Positions 18,263-28,136 of a stretch of DNA of 64,000 nucleotides are shown here, piece by piece; the first letter of the stretch is position 1; the number at the start of each line of letters is the position of its first letter. Position numbers and translations under genes: made by a program. The DNA is taken from assembly GCA_965262255.1 (NCBI GenBank), contig OZ253505.1:3720001-3784000 (forward strand). Reading direction: 5' to 3'. The notes under the pieces are model-generated. The model was not told the origin of the DNA. It saw nothing but the letters and a program-made list of their open reading frames with translations, and searched no databases. Origin of the DNA: JANQQC01 sp965262255. GTDB lineage: Bacteria > Pseudomonadota > Alphaproteobacteria > Caulobacterales > Hyphomonadaceae.

Positions 18263-18907
18263 TCAACTGATTGCATCCTCCTGTTTGGCAGGATGAGCCT
18301 TTTGGAAAGCTGTGAGTTCATTGCATTGACTATCAATCTGAGCAAGATTAGGAAACCTATTCATATCCACTCTAAAACGCCTGGCATTGAAAACTTGTGG
18401 AACTAAACAAACTTCCGCTAAGGTCGGCTTATCAGAAAACAGAAATTGCGTATTTCTCGAAGCGGCAATCGATTCTAGAGCCGTAAACCCTGTTTCGATC
18501 CAATGCTTCACCCATTTTGCACGCCTCTCAGACTCAATGTTGAATTTGGACTCCAGATAGTTAATCACCCTTAGGTTTTGAATGGGGTGCGTGTCACAAG
18601 CAATAACGTTCGCGAAAGCACGAACCCTACCTCGCTGAATGAAGTCGGACGGTAGCAATTGCTCACCCGTCGAATACGCCTCTTCAATATACTCTAAAAT
18701 TGCCATTGACTGCGTTAATACAATGCCATTATCTAACTTGAATGCAGGAAGTAATTGCTCGGGATTCAGTTGCGTATACGTTTCACCGAGCTGCTCCTTC
18801 TTGAGAAGATTTATCGGAATCGAAGAATAGTCTATACCTTTCAAGTTGGCCCCTATCCTTACTCGGTAGGTAGCAGAAGATCGCCAGTAACCATATAGAA
18901 TTGGCAT
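18263..18907 (-). CDS. maiA: Zeta-class glutathione transferase / maleylacetoacetate isomerase
   Basis: Glutathione S-transferase fold, 214 residues. The zeta-class signature SSxxxRVRI is present as YWRSSATYRVRIGANLKGI, with the N-terminal GSH site continuing in LLPAFKLDNG and LTQSMAILEYIEE. Zeta GSTs isomerise maleylacetoacetate in tyrosine and phenylalanine breakdown. No other gene of that pathway is next to it, so the physiological substrate is inferred only from the class. Confidence 0.85.
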   Translation of the reverse strand: MPILYGYWRSSATYRVRIGANLKGIDYSSIPINLLKKEQLGETYTQLNPEQLLPAFKLDNGIVLTQSMAILEYIEEAYSTGEQLLPSDFIQRGRVRAFANVIACDTHPIQNLRVINYLESKFNIESERRAKWVKHWIETGFTALESIAASRNTQFLFSDKPTLAEVCLVPQVFNARRFRVDMNRFPNLAQIDSQCNELTAFQKAHPAKQEDAIS

Positions 18908-19529
18908 AGTTTCTCCTTGCGTTGAGAATATTTTTGAACTGCAAATAAAAAAAAAGATAAACTAATCTTGATTGAAGTTCGCATCCTGACAATCATTATA
19001 CAGGAAATCTATCGTTATTTGGGTTTTCTTAAAGGGAACTGTTCTGCTAGAGGAGATTCTGATTATCCTTAATTCGACTAAATGGATGAATTCCATACTA
19101 TTAGACCATTTTCCGAATAGGTAATCCCATTTTCTTCTACCGAAACACCTAGTCCTATAGGAAAAGTGTCACCTGAATTGAGATAACCTGAATGAAAAGT
19201 TCTCTAGGCGATGCAATGTTGCGAATTCATCGGAAAGAAATTTCTACTTGCTAAACCCTTACAAATTATTCGTCGTTTAGGTCTACAGTCCGACAACTCA
19301 GTTTAAGTGACGATCCCGGAATGTTCCTATAAATTACCCACCTTATTTTCCGGTTTACTTGATATTCTTGTTCATTACTATTACGTAAGAGTGTTCGCTA
19401 GCAAAACGACTGCCGTACGGTATCCAAAAGGTTATGTCGCACTGCTATCTCCTGAGCGCATAATCGAGTCTCCATTATCACCTGTTCCTAACTAAAATGG
19501 AGTCCCCGTCTAAATCCAAGGAGCCCTCT
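18908..19529. other. Gene-free stretch between maiA and clpP
   Basis: About 620 bp with no convincing coding region. A 62-codon open frame at 19307-19495 has no RBS, motif or composition in its favour. No tRNA or clear heat-shock promoter could be recognised. It must contain the divergent promoters for maiA and clpP. The trigger factor gene often found upstream of clpP is absent here. Confidence 0.5.
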
Positions 19530-20153
19530 ATGAATAACAACGAACCAACTGCCTTCAGTTTCATTCCCTATGTTGTCGAACAGACCAGCCGCGGCGAAAG
19601 GGGGTATGACATATACTCCCGCTTACTGAAAGAACGCATAGTATTCATTACGGGAGCAATTGACGACTCAATCGCAACCTCGGTGACAGCACAATTACTC
19701 TACCTAGAAAGCGAAAACCCGAAAAAAGACATCTCCATTTATATCAACAGCCCTGGTGGCTGGGTGTCTGCCGGATTAGCGATCTACGATACTATGCAAT
19801 ACATCAAGTGTCCGGTATCGACAGTTTGCATTGGGCAAGCGGCCTCTATGGCATCACTACTTCTCGCAGCAGGAGAAAAAGGAAAACGCCTCGCTCTGCC
19901 AAACGTGCGAATCATGGTACACCAACCTTCTGGATGGTATCAAGGCGTTGCAACTGACATAAAACGCCACGCCGACGAAATTTTAGAGATGAAAAAGCGA
20001 CTGAATGCTATGTTCGTCAAACACACCGGACAAAGCAAAAAATCAGTTGAGAACAAGCTAGAACGAGATTCGTTTATGACCGCCTCCGATGCCAAAAAAT
20101 TTGGTATCGTTGACAGAGTGTACGAAGCTAGAACAGACGAAGAATCTGAGTAG
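19530..20153 (+). CDS. clpP: ATP-dependent Clp protease proteolytic subunit
   Basis: Serine protease ring subunit that degrades substrates unfolded by ClpX/ClpA. The start is chosen at ATG 19530 because AAGGAG lies 7 bp upstream; an ATG at 19497 would add 11 residues. Catalytic Ser is in GQAASMASLLL, His in MVHQPSGW, and Asp in the DSFMTASDAKKFG region. The N-terminus FSFIPYVVEQTSRGERGYDI is typical. About 207 residues. First of the clpP-clpX-lon cluster. Confidence 0.96.
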   Translation: MNNNEPTAFSFIPYVVEQTSRGERGYDIYSRLLKERIVFITGAIDDSIATSVTAQLLYLESENPKKDISIYINSPGGWVSAGLAIYDTMQYIKCPVSTVCIGQAASMASLLLAAGEKGKRLALPNVRIMVHQPSGWYQGVATDIKRHADEILEMKKRLNAMFVKHTGQSKKSVENKLERDSFMTASDAKKFGIVDRVYEARTDEESE

Positions 20154-20275
20154 TTCAAGTAAATTTTTTCGGTTTCTTGGTTTTAGCGATTTTGAGCAGC
20201 GTTCTTTACCGAACGTATCCGAGTACCTGAACCCCCATATTCATAGCAAAACGAGACCTATTCTAAGGATCATTA

Positions 20276-21553
20276 ATGAGCAACCAATCCAATTCTGGCG
20301 AATCAAAAGGCCCACTGTACTGCTCATTTTGTGGGAAAAGCCAGCCCGAAGTTCGAAAACTCATTGCAGGACCCACCGTCTTCATATGCGATCAGTGTGT
20401 CGAACTTTGCATGGATATTATTCATGAAGAGGACAACACGTCCACTCTTCGTGCAAATGGCGGCCTCCCGACGCCAGCTGAAATCAATAAAATTTTGGAC
20501 GACTTTGTGATCGGCCAGAAAGTTGCAAAACGAAATTTGGCTGTTGCTGTTCACAACCACTACAAAAAAATTGCTCAGGGAAAAACCGATTCCGCTATTG
20601 AACTCGCTAAATCCAATATCCTATTGATCGGTCCAACGGGATGTGGGAAAACACTTTTGGCACAGACCCTGGCACGAACGCTAGATGTGCCATTCACTAT
20701 GACCGATGCAACGACATTAACCGAGGCGGGTTATGTTGGCGATGATGTTGAAAGCATCGTGCTTCAGCTTCTACAAGCCTCGGATTACAACGTCGAACGC
20801 GCTCAACAAGGTATAATATACATTGACGAGATTGATAAGATTACTCGAAAAGCAGATAATCCTTCGATAACCCGGGATGTTTCGGGCGAAGGTGTGCAAC
20901 AAGCTTTGCTGAAAATTATGGAAGGAACAACAGCATCTGTTCCACCCCAAGGTGGCCGAAAACATCCGGCTCAAGAATTCGTGCAAATTGACACCACCAA
21001 CATCCTATTTATCTGTGGAGGTGCTTTCGGAGGATTGGAAAACATAATTTCAGCTCGCAGTACAAAATCTGTTGTTGGATTTGGGGCAGACATTAAAGAC
21101 CCGGAGTCACGAAGTGCGACTGACATCCTTAAAGATGTCGAGCCCGAAGACTTGCAAAAGTATGGCCTTATCCCAGAGTTTATTGGGCGACTACCTGTCG
21201 TCGCAACTCTTGAGGATTTAGATGCCCCGGCTCTGGTCAGAATCTTAAATGAACCAAAAAACGCAATAGTAAAACAGTACCAGCATTTATTCCAAACTGA
21301 CAATGTAAGTCTCACGATCACCGATGAAGCGTGTCAGGCAATTGCTCGTAGAGCTTTGGAGAGGAAAACTGGAGCGCGAGGATTGCGTTCCATTATGGAA
21401 CAAATACTTCTTGATTCGATGTTTGATCTTCCAGATATGTCTCGCAAAGGTATTACTGAAGTCGTCGTTAATGCGGAAGTTGTTGCCGGCAACGCTCAAC
21501 CATTGGTAGTTCATTCCAAGCCAAGCCAATTTGAAACAGCGAAAGCATCTTAA
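20276..21553 (+). CDS. clpX: Clp protease ATP-binding subunit ClpX
   Basis: AAA+ unfoldase that feeds ClpP. The N-terminal zinc-binding domain is seen as YCSFCGKS and CDQCVELC. Walker A is GPTGCGKT and Walker B IIYIDEIDK. The ClpP-binding IGF loop is seen as VVGFGAD, and the sensor-2 segment is TGARGLRSIMEQILLD. 425 residues, full length, 120 bp after clpP on the same strand. Confidence 0.97.
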   Translation: MSNQSNSGESKGPLYCSFCGKSQPEVRKLIAGPTVFICDQCVELCMDIIHEEDNTSTLRANGGLPTPAEINKILDDFVIGQKVAKRNLAVAVHNHYKKIAQGKTDSAIELAKSNILLIGPTGCGKTLLAQTLARTLDVPFTMTDATTLTEAGYVGDDVESIVLQLLQASDYNVERAQQGIIYIDEIDKITRKADNPSITRDVSGEGVQQALLKIMEGTTASVPPQGGRKHPAQEFVQIDTTNILFICGGAFGGLENIISARSTKSVVGFGADIKDPESRSATDILKDVEPEDLQKYGLIPEFIGRLPVVATLEDLDAPALVRILNEPKNAIVKQYQHLFQTDNVSLTITDEACQAIARRALERKTGARGLRSIMEQILLDSMFDLPDMSRKGITEVVVNAEVVAGNAQPLVVHSKPSQFETAKAS

Positions 21554-21670
21554 CTTGGGGGTAAGCACAAAATCTTCTATAAAGGTTGAATTCAAAAGTT
21601 CTGTTCTTATCTATTTATTCTATTCACCCCAACAACATCTCAGTTGCAAACACGTTTCACGGAGTGACAT

Positions 21671-24100
21671 ATGCCGAAAGCTACCGATCCTAATATACTA
21701 CCAGTCTTACCATTGCGAGACATAGTCGTATTCCCAGACATGGTATCACCGCTTTTCGTTGGTCGATCTAAATCAGTTAAAGCCTTAGGCAAAATTGACG
21801 CGAGCGGTAATCAAATTGTGCTTGTCTCTCAGCGAGACTCAACTATCGATGATCCCGGCATTAATGACCTTAATCCCGTCGGGACTGTTGCCAATGTCTT
21901 ACAGTTGCTTAAACTACCGGATGGTACGCTTAAAATATTGGTAGAAGGAAAATCTCGAGCTAAGCTCGTAAAGATGGAAGACCATAAAGACCATTTTAAA
22001 GCGAAAGTTTCAATTCTGAAGGAAGGGGCCGCAAGTGGGAAAGACCTCCCTGCCCTGTTCAAGAATGCCAATACACTTTTCGAAAAGTATGCGAAGATTA
22101 ACCGCAAAATTAGTCAAGATGTCGTCGCAAATATTGCTAAGATTCCTGTTGCAGGTCATCTTGCGGACTCCATCGCGGCCCAAATGTCGATAAAACTCAA
22201 TGAAAAACAAACCTTGTTAGAAACAACTGATGTCAAGGAAAGGTTGAAAAAAGTCATAGATTTTCTTGATAATGAAATGCGCACATTGCAAGTAGAACGC
22301 AAACTCAAGAATCGAGTAAAGCGGCAAATGGAGAAGACCCAACGAGAGTACTATCTAAACGAACAGATGAAAGCCATTCAAAAGGAACTTGGCGATTCGG
22401 GAACTGAATCCGAAAAAGGTGAACTTGAGGAGATTGAATCCAAAATCAAAGAGATGCCTCTATCCGAAGAGGCTAGAACGAAGGCTCAAGCCGAATTGAA
22501 GAAACTGCGTCAAATGAGTCCTATGTCATCTGAGACTACGGTCGTGAGGAACTATTTGGACTGGTTGCTTTCTCTTCCATGGGGAAAACGTAAAGAAATT
22601 GACATTGATCTAGATACTGCTCAAAAACAACTTGATGATGACCATTTTGGTTTAGATAAAGTTAAAGAAAGGATCATTGAGTATCTGGCGGTTCAAAAAC
22701 GCACCGATAAGATGCGAGGCTCTATTCTCTGTCTTGTTGGCCCTCCTGGAGTTGGGAAAACTTCGCTAGGCCAGTCGATAGCAAAGGCTACGGGGCGTGA
22801 TTTTATCCGGGTATCTCTTGGCGGAGTTCGCGACGAAGCCGAAATTAGAGGTCACCGACGCACGTATCTTGGTTCGATGCCCGGTAGAATTATACAATCT
22901 ATCAAAAAAGCTAAATCCAGTAACCCCTTATTCCTTCTTGATGAGATCGACAAAATGGGGATGGATCATCGCGGCGATCCGGCATCTGCATTGCTTGAAG
23001 TTTTAGATCCGGAACAGAATCACATGTTCAATGACCATTATCTCGAAGTCGATTATGATCTCTCAGACATAATGTTTGTCACAACAGCGAACACTCTTTA
23101 TATGCCTCAACCGCTGATTGATCGCCTTGAGTTAATACGTATTGCTGGCTATACCGAAGATGAGAAACTAGAGATCACCAAGCGATATCTGATCCCCAAA
23201 GGTCGCGAGAATCATGGCCTCACCGAAGAGGAATGGGATTTAGAGGAAGATGCTGTTAAGAATATCATTCGTTACTACACCCGTGAAGCTGGTGTGAGGA
23301 ACCTTGAACGTGAAGTCAATAAACTGGCTCGTAAAACGGTGAGGAAGATTTCTCAATCTGATGAGAAATCAGTCATAATCAATCCAGAAAATCTGAAAGA
23401 TTTCGCGGGCGTTGAAAAATTCCGATACGGTTTGGCAGATGAGACGAATCAGGTCGGCGCAGCGACTGGACTTGCATGGACTGAAACTGGCGGAGATTTG
23501 CTAACAATTGAGGCTGTTTCTATGCCCGGCCGGGGAGGGATGAAGGTCACCGGTAACCTGCGAGAGGTGATGAAAGAATCTATTCAAGCAGCATCTTCGC
23601 TTGTCAGAAGTCGTGCCATTGAGTTTGGTATAAAGCCGAACGTGTTTAACACGTCCGACATTCATGTTCATGTTCCCGAAGGCGCTACCCCAAAAGACGG
23701 ACCGTCGGCAGGAATCGCTATGACTACGGCAATTGTTTCGCTGTTGACTAAGATTAGCGTTGATCGCGAAGTGGCAATGACAGGAGAAATTACACTGCGC
23801 GGGCGCGTTTTGCCAATTGGAGGACTGAAAGAAAAATTACTTGCCGCTCTCAGGGGCGGTATAAAGACAGTGTTGATTCCCTTGGAAAACAAGAAAGACT
23901 TGGAAGAGATACCCACCAACGTCAAGACCAAGCTCAATATAATCCCAGTCTCCGACATAAACGAGGTACTTGGGTTTGCACTGACTAAGAAACTTAAAAA
24001 GATTAAGTGGTCGGATGCCGAGGATGCCAACTTGAAAGCGTCTTTGGCGGGCAGTTTGGCTAGCAGAACTGATGAGGAAAGAGAGATTAGGCCAAACTAA
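21671..24100 (+). CDS. lon: ATP-dependent protease Lon
   Basis: Hexameric AAA+ protease for misfolded and regulatory proteins. The N-terminal LonN domain begins with PVLPLRDIVVFPDMVSPLFV. A coiled-coil region follows, then Walker A GPPGVGKTSLG and Walker B FLLDEIDK. The catalytic Ser is in PKDGPSAGIAM and the catalytic Lys in GGLKEKLLAALRGG. 809 residues, standard length. An RBS-like GGAG precedes the ATG at 21671. Last protein gene before the tRNA and the accessory region. Confidence 0.97.
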   Translation: MPKATDPNILPVLPLRDIVVFPDMVSPLFVGRSKSVKALGKIDASGNQIVLVSQRDSTIDDPGINDLNPVGTVANVLQLLKLPDGTLKILVEGKSRAKLVKMEDHKDHFKAKVSILKEGAASGKDLPALFKNANTLFEKYAKINRKISQDVVANIAKIPVAGHLADSIAAQMSIKLNEKQTLLETTDVKERLKKVIDFLDNEMRTLQVERKLKNRVKRQMEKTQREYYLNEQMKAIQKELGDSGTESEKGELEEIESKIKEMPLSEEARTKAQAELKKLRQMSPMSSETTVVRNYLDWLLSLPWGKRKEIDIDLDTAQKQLDDDHFGLDKVKERIIEYLAVQKRTDKMRGSILCLVGPPGVGKTSLGQSIAKATGRDFIRVSLGGVRDEAEIRGHRRTYLGSMPGRIIQSIKKAKSSNPLFLLDEIDKMGMDHRGDPASALLEVLDPEQNHMFNDHYLEVDYDLSDIMFVTTANTLYMPQPLIDRLELIRIAGYTEDEKLEITKRYLIPKGRENHGLTEEEWDLEEDAVKNIIRYYTREAGVRNLEREVNKLARKTVRKISQSDEKSVIINPENLKDFAGVEKFRYGLADETNQVGAATGLAWTETGGDLLTIEAVSMPGRGGMKVTGNLREVMKESIQAASSLVRSRAIEFGIKPNVFNTSDIHVHVPEGATPKDGPSAGIAMTTAIVSLLTKISVDREVAMTGEITLRGRVLPIGGLKEKLLAALRGGIKTVLIPLENKKDLEEIPTNVKTKLNIIPVSDINEVLGFALTKKLKKIKWSDAEDANLKASLAGSLASRTDEEREIRPN

Positions 24101-24118
24101 CCACCCCCGCGAGTTTGG

Positions 24119-24192
24119 CGACCCCTTCAGGACTCGAACCTGAAACCCCCGGATTCGAAGTCCGGTGCTCTATCCAATTGAACTAAGGGGCC
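24119..24192 (-). tRNA. tRNA-Arg (anticodon TCG)
   Basis: A 74-nt cloverleaf can be folded on the minus strand: acceptor GGCCCCT/AGGGGTC (one G-U pair), D-arm GTTC-GAGC, anticodon stem CCGGA/TCCGG with loop CTTCGAA, T-arm TCAGG-TTCGAGT-CCTGA, discriminator G. CCA is not encoded. The anticodon TCG reads CGA arginine codons. The 3' end faces lon, and the accessory DNA lies on the 5' side, so this is not the usual geometry of a tRNA-integrated island. Confidence 0.95.
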
Positions 24193-25209
24193 AAACAGAG
24201 TTGAGGTTAGCTAAGGCTTTCCACTCTGGACAATATATGGATAAATTCGAATTTTGCAAACTCCGCAGTCAAAATTTTTCAGTTATCTAGGTTAACGTAA
24301 TCCATGCTCCTTCGGTTTACCCGTTCAGTGACTCGACTAATAATTTTTAGTCAGTCAACAGACATGATCTGCAAATCTGACCATTGCTATCAAGCAAACT
24401 TTGGGTGTCACTGAGGTTATCAATAAGGCATTTTGCACGCCCCCCCCCCCCCTTATAGCGTTTCTGCAAGAGGAAGGAAGACTGTTTTGAGGTAGTCTGG
24501 AACTTAGAGTCGTTCCTCAAATTCAGTTTCTCCCGTAAAATTCGAAATAGAAGCACCACTTGAAGCCTGCAGTTCTGTACTCGCTTGCTATTTTCCTTAC
24601 CTCTCGTACTTGATTCCCGACGCGAAAAAATTGCGACTCAACGGTTGAGTGAGTGATGTTCCGATTCTGACAACTCTTGGCTTACAAAAGACTGTCAAGT
24701 TAAGCCCTCTCAAAATCACTGTGTCGGTTTCTGAAGTAGATGTCTGCGGCAAGGGAGATTCCTTCAAAGTAAGGCGATCGCGGATTTAGAGGTATTGAGT
24801 TTAGTATCTTCGGCAAACATTTCGGTGTACAATCAGCGAGAGGTGCGGTTTTCTTGTTGCCAATAAGGCTATAACACCTGATGCCGAACTGACGCACTTT
24901 CGGAACCTTTGTTAGACCGACTCGGAGCGAGTTTCACCGGTAACAAAGTACACTAAAATCTGAAACTTCTTGCCATTATCAGCTACTACAACATTTAAGT
25001 TTCTCCGACAAATCTTCAATTGCAGAAGTAATTTCTCAGTCTCTTGCAAACAAGGATATGTCAGAAAACCTGTCACCGTTCCAAAAATCCTGTAGTCTTT
25101 GCCGTTAAACATTCTCTCCGAAAGTAAGGTGGCCTGTCTTGATTATACCTTTTGCACAGAGAACCATCAAGATTCCTTAGACAACATCGAATGGTAACTC
25201 CTATTTTAT
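24193..25209. other. About 1 kb without a supported gene, between tRNA-Arg and the ankyrin cluster
   Basis: Only short open frames occur here (minus-strand 24347-24559, 24700-24897 and 24912-25112). They lie in different frames, lack RBS support and resemble nothing I recognise. They may be pieces of a decayed gene, because two of them follow each other on the same strand across a frame change, but this is speculation. A 13-base C run is listed separately. Confidence 0.45.
24440..24452. repeat. Homopolymer tract of 13 C
   Basis: An uninterrupted run of 13 C. In this AT-rich neighbourhood it is conspicuous. Such runs slip during replication and can drive phase variation, but no supported gene contains or follows it closely. 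It is also a classic place for sequencing-length error. Confidence 0.9.
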
Positions 25210-25764
25210 TTATGGTGACACGTCTACCGCCCCATGTTTTATAAGTAATTTTTCTATCTTTTTTCTATGCGGAATGTACTGATTCCAATTTCTTACTCGA
25301 TGTAATACTGATTCCCCGCGAAAATCGCGTGCGTTTACGTCCGCACCTTTTTTGATTAGATACTCCGAAACATCTATGTGTCCTTTAGTAGTCGCAGCCT
25401 GCAATGGAGTTGCGTTATACTGATTTTTCTTATCGATAGCAGCGCCGGCTTCTATTAGGATTTTAGCAATTGCAAGTTCACCCATAATAGCGGATTCGTG
25501 CAATGCTGTACTGCCTGAATTATCTACAAGATCGATTTCAGCGCCGGCATCAATTAATATTTTCACAATCTCAGTTTTTCCAAACATCGCTGCATCTATC
25601 AATGGAGTAACATTATATGCATATCTAGCGTTCACGTCATATCCCGCTGCTATTTCTTCTTGAACCTTCTTAGGAGACTCGAAAATAGACAGTTTTTGAA
25701 TCTCTGCACTAGCTCCCAAGTTATTTAAAATTAGGAACATTACAAATAATCTGACAAGTCGCAT
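25210..25764 (-). CDS. Secreted ankyrin-repeat protein 1
   Basis: The start is taken at ATG 25764 (MRLVRLFVMFLILNNLGASA), a good Sec signal peptide; an upstream TTG at 25803 is less likely. After a short KVQEEIAAGYDVNARY lead-in come four ankyrin repeats with TPLIDAAMFGKTEIVKILID, TALHESAIMG, TPLQAATTKGHIDV and a last capped repeat. It shares layout and the ending KLLIKHGAVDV with the other two ankyrin proteins (ENGAVEI, RNGAVDV), so the three are paralogs. Second ankyrin gene after the JAB-like gene at 26520-27785. An immunity-like role is inferred from context only. Confidence 0.82.
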   Translation of the reverse strand: MRLVRLFVMFLILNNLGASAEIQKLSIFESPKKVQEEIAAGYDVNARYAYNVTPLIDAAMFGKTEIVKILIDAGAEIDLVDNSGSTALHESAIMGELAIAKILIEAGAAIDKKNQYNATPLQAATTKGHIDVSEYLIKKGADVNARDFRGESVLHRVRNWNQYIPHRKKIEKLLIKHGAVDVSP

Positions 25765-25931
25765 CTTATTGTGCCCTGTTAGCAGTCTTTCTATCCATAG
25801 CAAATTTTTTTAGCTGCAAATGTTTATGTCGAAAATAATTATTCCAAATCATTCACTCTATATCGAAGTAACAGTCAAAGAAACTATTAACAAAAAGTTC
25901 ACCGAATTTGCAATTTTACACTCAGGTCTAG

Positions 25932-26501
25932 CTATTCGTTACCTGTCGGCTTGTTATAAATTTCTACTGCTCCGTTTTCTGTTAGAATTTCTGTTACTCT
26001 TTTCCTATTATATGATTGTAGTTCAGTATTTTGAACAGAGTACAAAATCGACTTCCCCTTTACATTGACATTGTTCACATTCGCTCCTAATGAAATTAAG
26101 TATTTAACAAGCTCAACTTTCCCATTTATAGAAGCGAAATGAAGCGTGGTATAGCTTTCGTAATCTTTATCATCAAAATAGGCCCCAAAGCGAACTAACA
26201 ACTTAGCAATTTCAAGTCTCCCGTATATTGCTGCGTGAATTATAGCAGTTCTACCATATCTATTTCGCTTGTTGACATTCGCTCCAGCTTCCAACAGCAA
26301 CCTCGCATTCTCAATTTTATTCCAATAAACTGCATTCATCAGGGGAGTTTGTTGGAATTCATCAATCTTGTTTAGATCGTATCCCAACGCTATTTGTTGC
26401 TTCAGTTCATCGGAGGTTGACAGGACAGAAATATCCTCAGACCAAGCGTTGTTGACCAAAAATAGACCAAATAGGTGTACAATTAATACAGTAAATCTCA
26501 T
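25932..26501 (-). CDS. Secreted ankyrin-repeat protein 2
   Basis: 189 residues with a signal peptide (MRFTVLIVHLFGLFLVNNAWS), then the paralog signature ELKQQIALGYDLNKIDE and about four ankyrin repeats (TPLMNAVYWNKIENARLLLE, TAIIHAAIYGRLEIAKLL, TTLHFASINGKVELVKYL). Start ATG 26501 has GGAG upstream. It begins 19 bp after the stop of the JAB-like gene on the same strand, the spacing expected of a co-transcribed effector/immunity pair. Function not demonstrated by sequence. Confidence 0.83.
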   Translation of the reverse strand: MRFTVLIVHLFGLFLVNNAWSEDISVLSTSDELKQQIALGYDLNKIDEFQQTPLMNAVYWNKIENARLLLEAGANVNKRNRYGRTAIIHAAIYGRLEIAKLLVRFGAYFDDKDYESYTTLHFASINGKVELVKYLISLGANVNNVNVKGKSILYSVQNTELQSYNRKRVTEILTENGAVEIYNKPTGNE

Positions 26502-26519
26502 TACGAACTCCGTAACTTA

Positions 26520-27785
26520 TCATCCACAATTTGCTTGACCATTTGATGAATTCACTAAGGAACCATTCAAATCTATTTCAACTGAGTATTGATCGAACAA
26601 GATGTAGGGATAATTAGGTTTTTCAGATATGATTTCCTTTTGCACTCCTTCAAGTATTTCCTTATCTGTTAATGGAATAGAGACGAAATCATACATTCTT
26701 AGCTCGACGAACGTTTTCCCTTCGCTGTCAATTTTTACTGTGGCTATAAAATCTTTAGCGTATTTTTGTGATATTTGGTTATGTTTTATCATGTGTTTCG
26801 TTGAGTAAATGTCGTGAAACGATGGACTAACCGAAGATGGTTGTGTGTGGAGTACACCTATTCTAATTTCATCCTTGTTCATCTTATCATTTTCGAACGT
26901 TATATTGACTGAGAACTCGTATAGATTACCTTCTGAAATTTCGCCTATTCTAAAGTTTCCAGTTATTCTGTTCCAGTATATATAGAACCCGCCTTCTTGC
27001 CCTCGTTTCCAATCAATTGCTATCCCGTCTTTCCCAGGGAGTGCCATTTCATCAACTGCTTCTCTAACCAATTTATATAGTTTCTCCTCACGAAATCTAA
27101 TTTTGTAATATTCTCCTGAAACAATGCTACGTTTCCGATGAGTCCCGATCGGAAAATTCATTCTGTGACTACGACTCGAATCAATACACGGAACTACTGC
27201 CTCAACAGGCTCAAGAACGAGCGCAGGAGGCCCGCTATAGTTGAGTAGGTTCAGTTTTTTGCGATCGTCCTTCTTCTTATTCTCCGAAACTGTAACTGGC
27301 GGCAATATTTCCTCTGCGGAATCGGGTATTGGCAGCTTATTCTTGTTTGAATCTGGACACTTCGGAGAGTCTGGAAATATCCGACAAATGTTTTTGCATA
27401 AGTCAGACGTATCGTCTCGGCGGCGATTACACGACGACATAAAGAAGTACTCGTCCCCAAACGGAGTATATGCTCCAAAAGGTGAGAAACCGCCTCCTGA
27501 CATCGAAATTGACAAAAGCCCTGAGCCACCTCCACGGCTTCGACTAGCTGTGACTGTCACAGTCGGCATTCTTCGTTCCGATTGACCTACCGGAACTACG
27601 TAATCCTTGGTCGCATGAGCAAAAGGTGAAAAACTCCCAGTCGACAGACAAAACATGAGTATCAGCATTAGACACAATTTTGTAGCCAGTCTCAAATCAC
27701 CATAGCACTCTAGCGCCGACAAGCGGAACGGATGTGTACTCGAGCCAGAATCAGCGGCTTTTGCGCTACTTCGGATTGAAGGCAT
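26520..27785 (-). CDS. Secreted protein with C-terminal JAB/DUF4329-like domain, intact copy (JAB1)
   Basis: 421 residues. The N-terminal about 33 residues precede a hydrophobic export segment (LCLMLILMFCLSTGSFSPFAHA), followed by a Gly-rich and linker region (to about residue 200) and a C-terminal domain. That domain contains GKDGIAIDWKRGQEGGFYIY, GNFRIGEI and EIRIGVLHTQP with SPSFHDI. The last part resembles the JAMM motif (HxH...SxxD), with Gln in place of the second His and spacing one residue shorter than canonical. I infer a JAB-fold or DUF4329-like domain of the kind seen in polymorphic toxins. Two damaged relatives lie upstream. An ankyrin gene follows after 19 bp. The repeated leader in all copies supports the start at 27785. 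Confidence 0.6.
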   Translation of the reverse strand: MPSIRSSAKAADSGSSTHPFRLSALECYGDLRLATKLCLMLILMFCLSTGSFSPFAHATKDYVVPVGQSERRMPTVTVTASRSRGGGSGLLSISMSGGGFSPFGAYTPFGDEYFFMSSCNRRRDDTSDLCKNICRIFPDSPKCPDSNKNKLPIPDSAEEILPPVTVSENKKKDDRKKLNLLNYSGPPALVLEPVEAVVPCIDSSRSHRMNFPIGTHRKRSIVSGEYYKIRFREEKLYKLVREAVDEMALPGKDGIAIDWKRGQEGGFYIYWNRITGNFRIGEISEGNLYEFSVNITFENDKMNKDEIRIGVLHTQPSSVSPSFHDIYSTKHMIKHNQISQKYAKDFIATVKIDSEGKTFVELRMYDFVSIPLTDKEILEGVQKEIISEKPNYPYILFDQYSVEIDLNGSLVNSSNGQANCG

Positions 27786-28070
27786 AGTCTGCTCAGCTTT
27801 TAACCAGATCAGTAAGTGTACACGTTTCGTGCGGAGATTGCAAGTCTTTTCAGATGAATTTCTACACTTATACTCCTAAACCATTCTCAGCTGTTTGCGG
27901 GACTGTACAAGCTTCGAATCGCTAAAACAGCTCAGTGCTGACAAGCGGCACCCGGGTGTATCCACAACAGAATCAGCGGCTATTGCGCAACGCCGGATTG
28001 ATCGCATTGTTTGCTCTTTTCTCCTCAGGACAACAATCGTACATTTTCTTGCGAAAATTGCAAGTCTTTG
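27776..28070. repeat. Leader/promoter duplication, copy 1
   Basis: This segment matches 29551-29872 as a long direct repeat. Shared landmarks in order are GGCATAGTCTGCTCAGC, GGAGATTGCAAGTC, CAGATGAATTTCTACAC, CTGTTTGCGGGACTGTACAA, GACAAGCGGCACCCGGGTGT and TTGCGCAACGCCGGATTGA. Its second half repeats, in diverged form, the first codons and 5' flank of JAB1 (27705-27870). On the minus strand each unit reads as a promoter plus the first 30-40 codons of a JAB-type gene (for example MRSIRRCAIAADSVVDTPGC). Confidence 0.85.
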
Positions 28071-28136
28071 TATTGTTTCAGATGAATTTCTACCTTTATA
28101 CTACAAAACACGCACAGAATTGACAGACTTGTTACA

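Noticed and set aside
19307..19495. 62-codon ORF upstream of clpP
   Set aside because: No start signal and no family resemblance; probably chance in the promoter region.
24347..25112. Three small minus-strand ORFs as real genes or a transposase relic
   Set aside because: No recognisable motif, no RBS, different frames; kept only as unexplained sequence.
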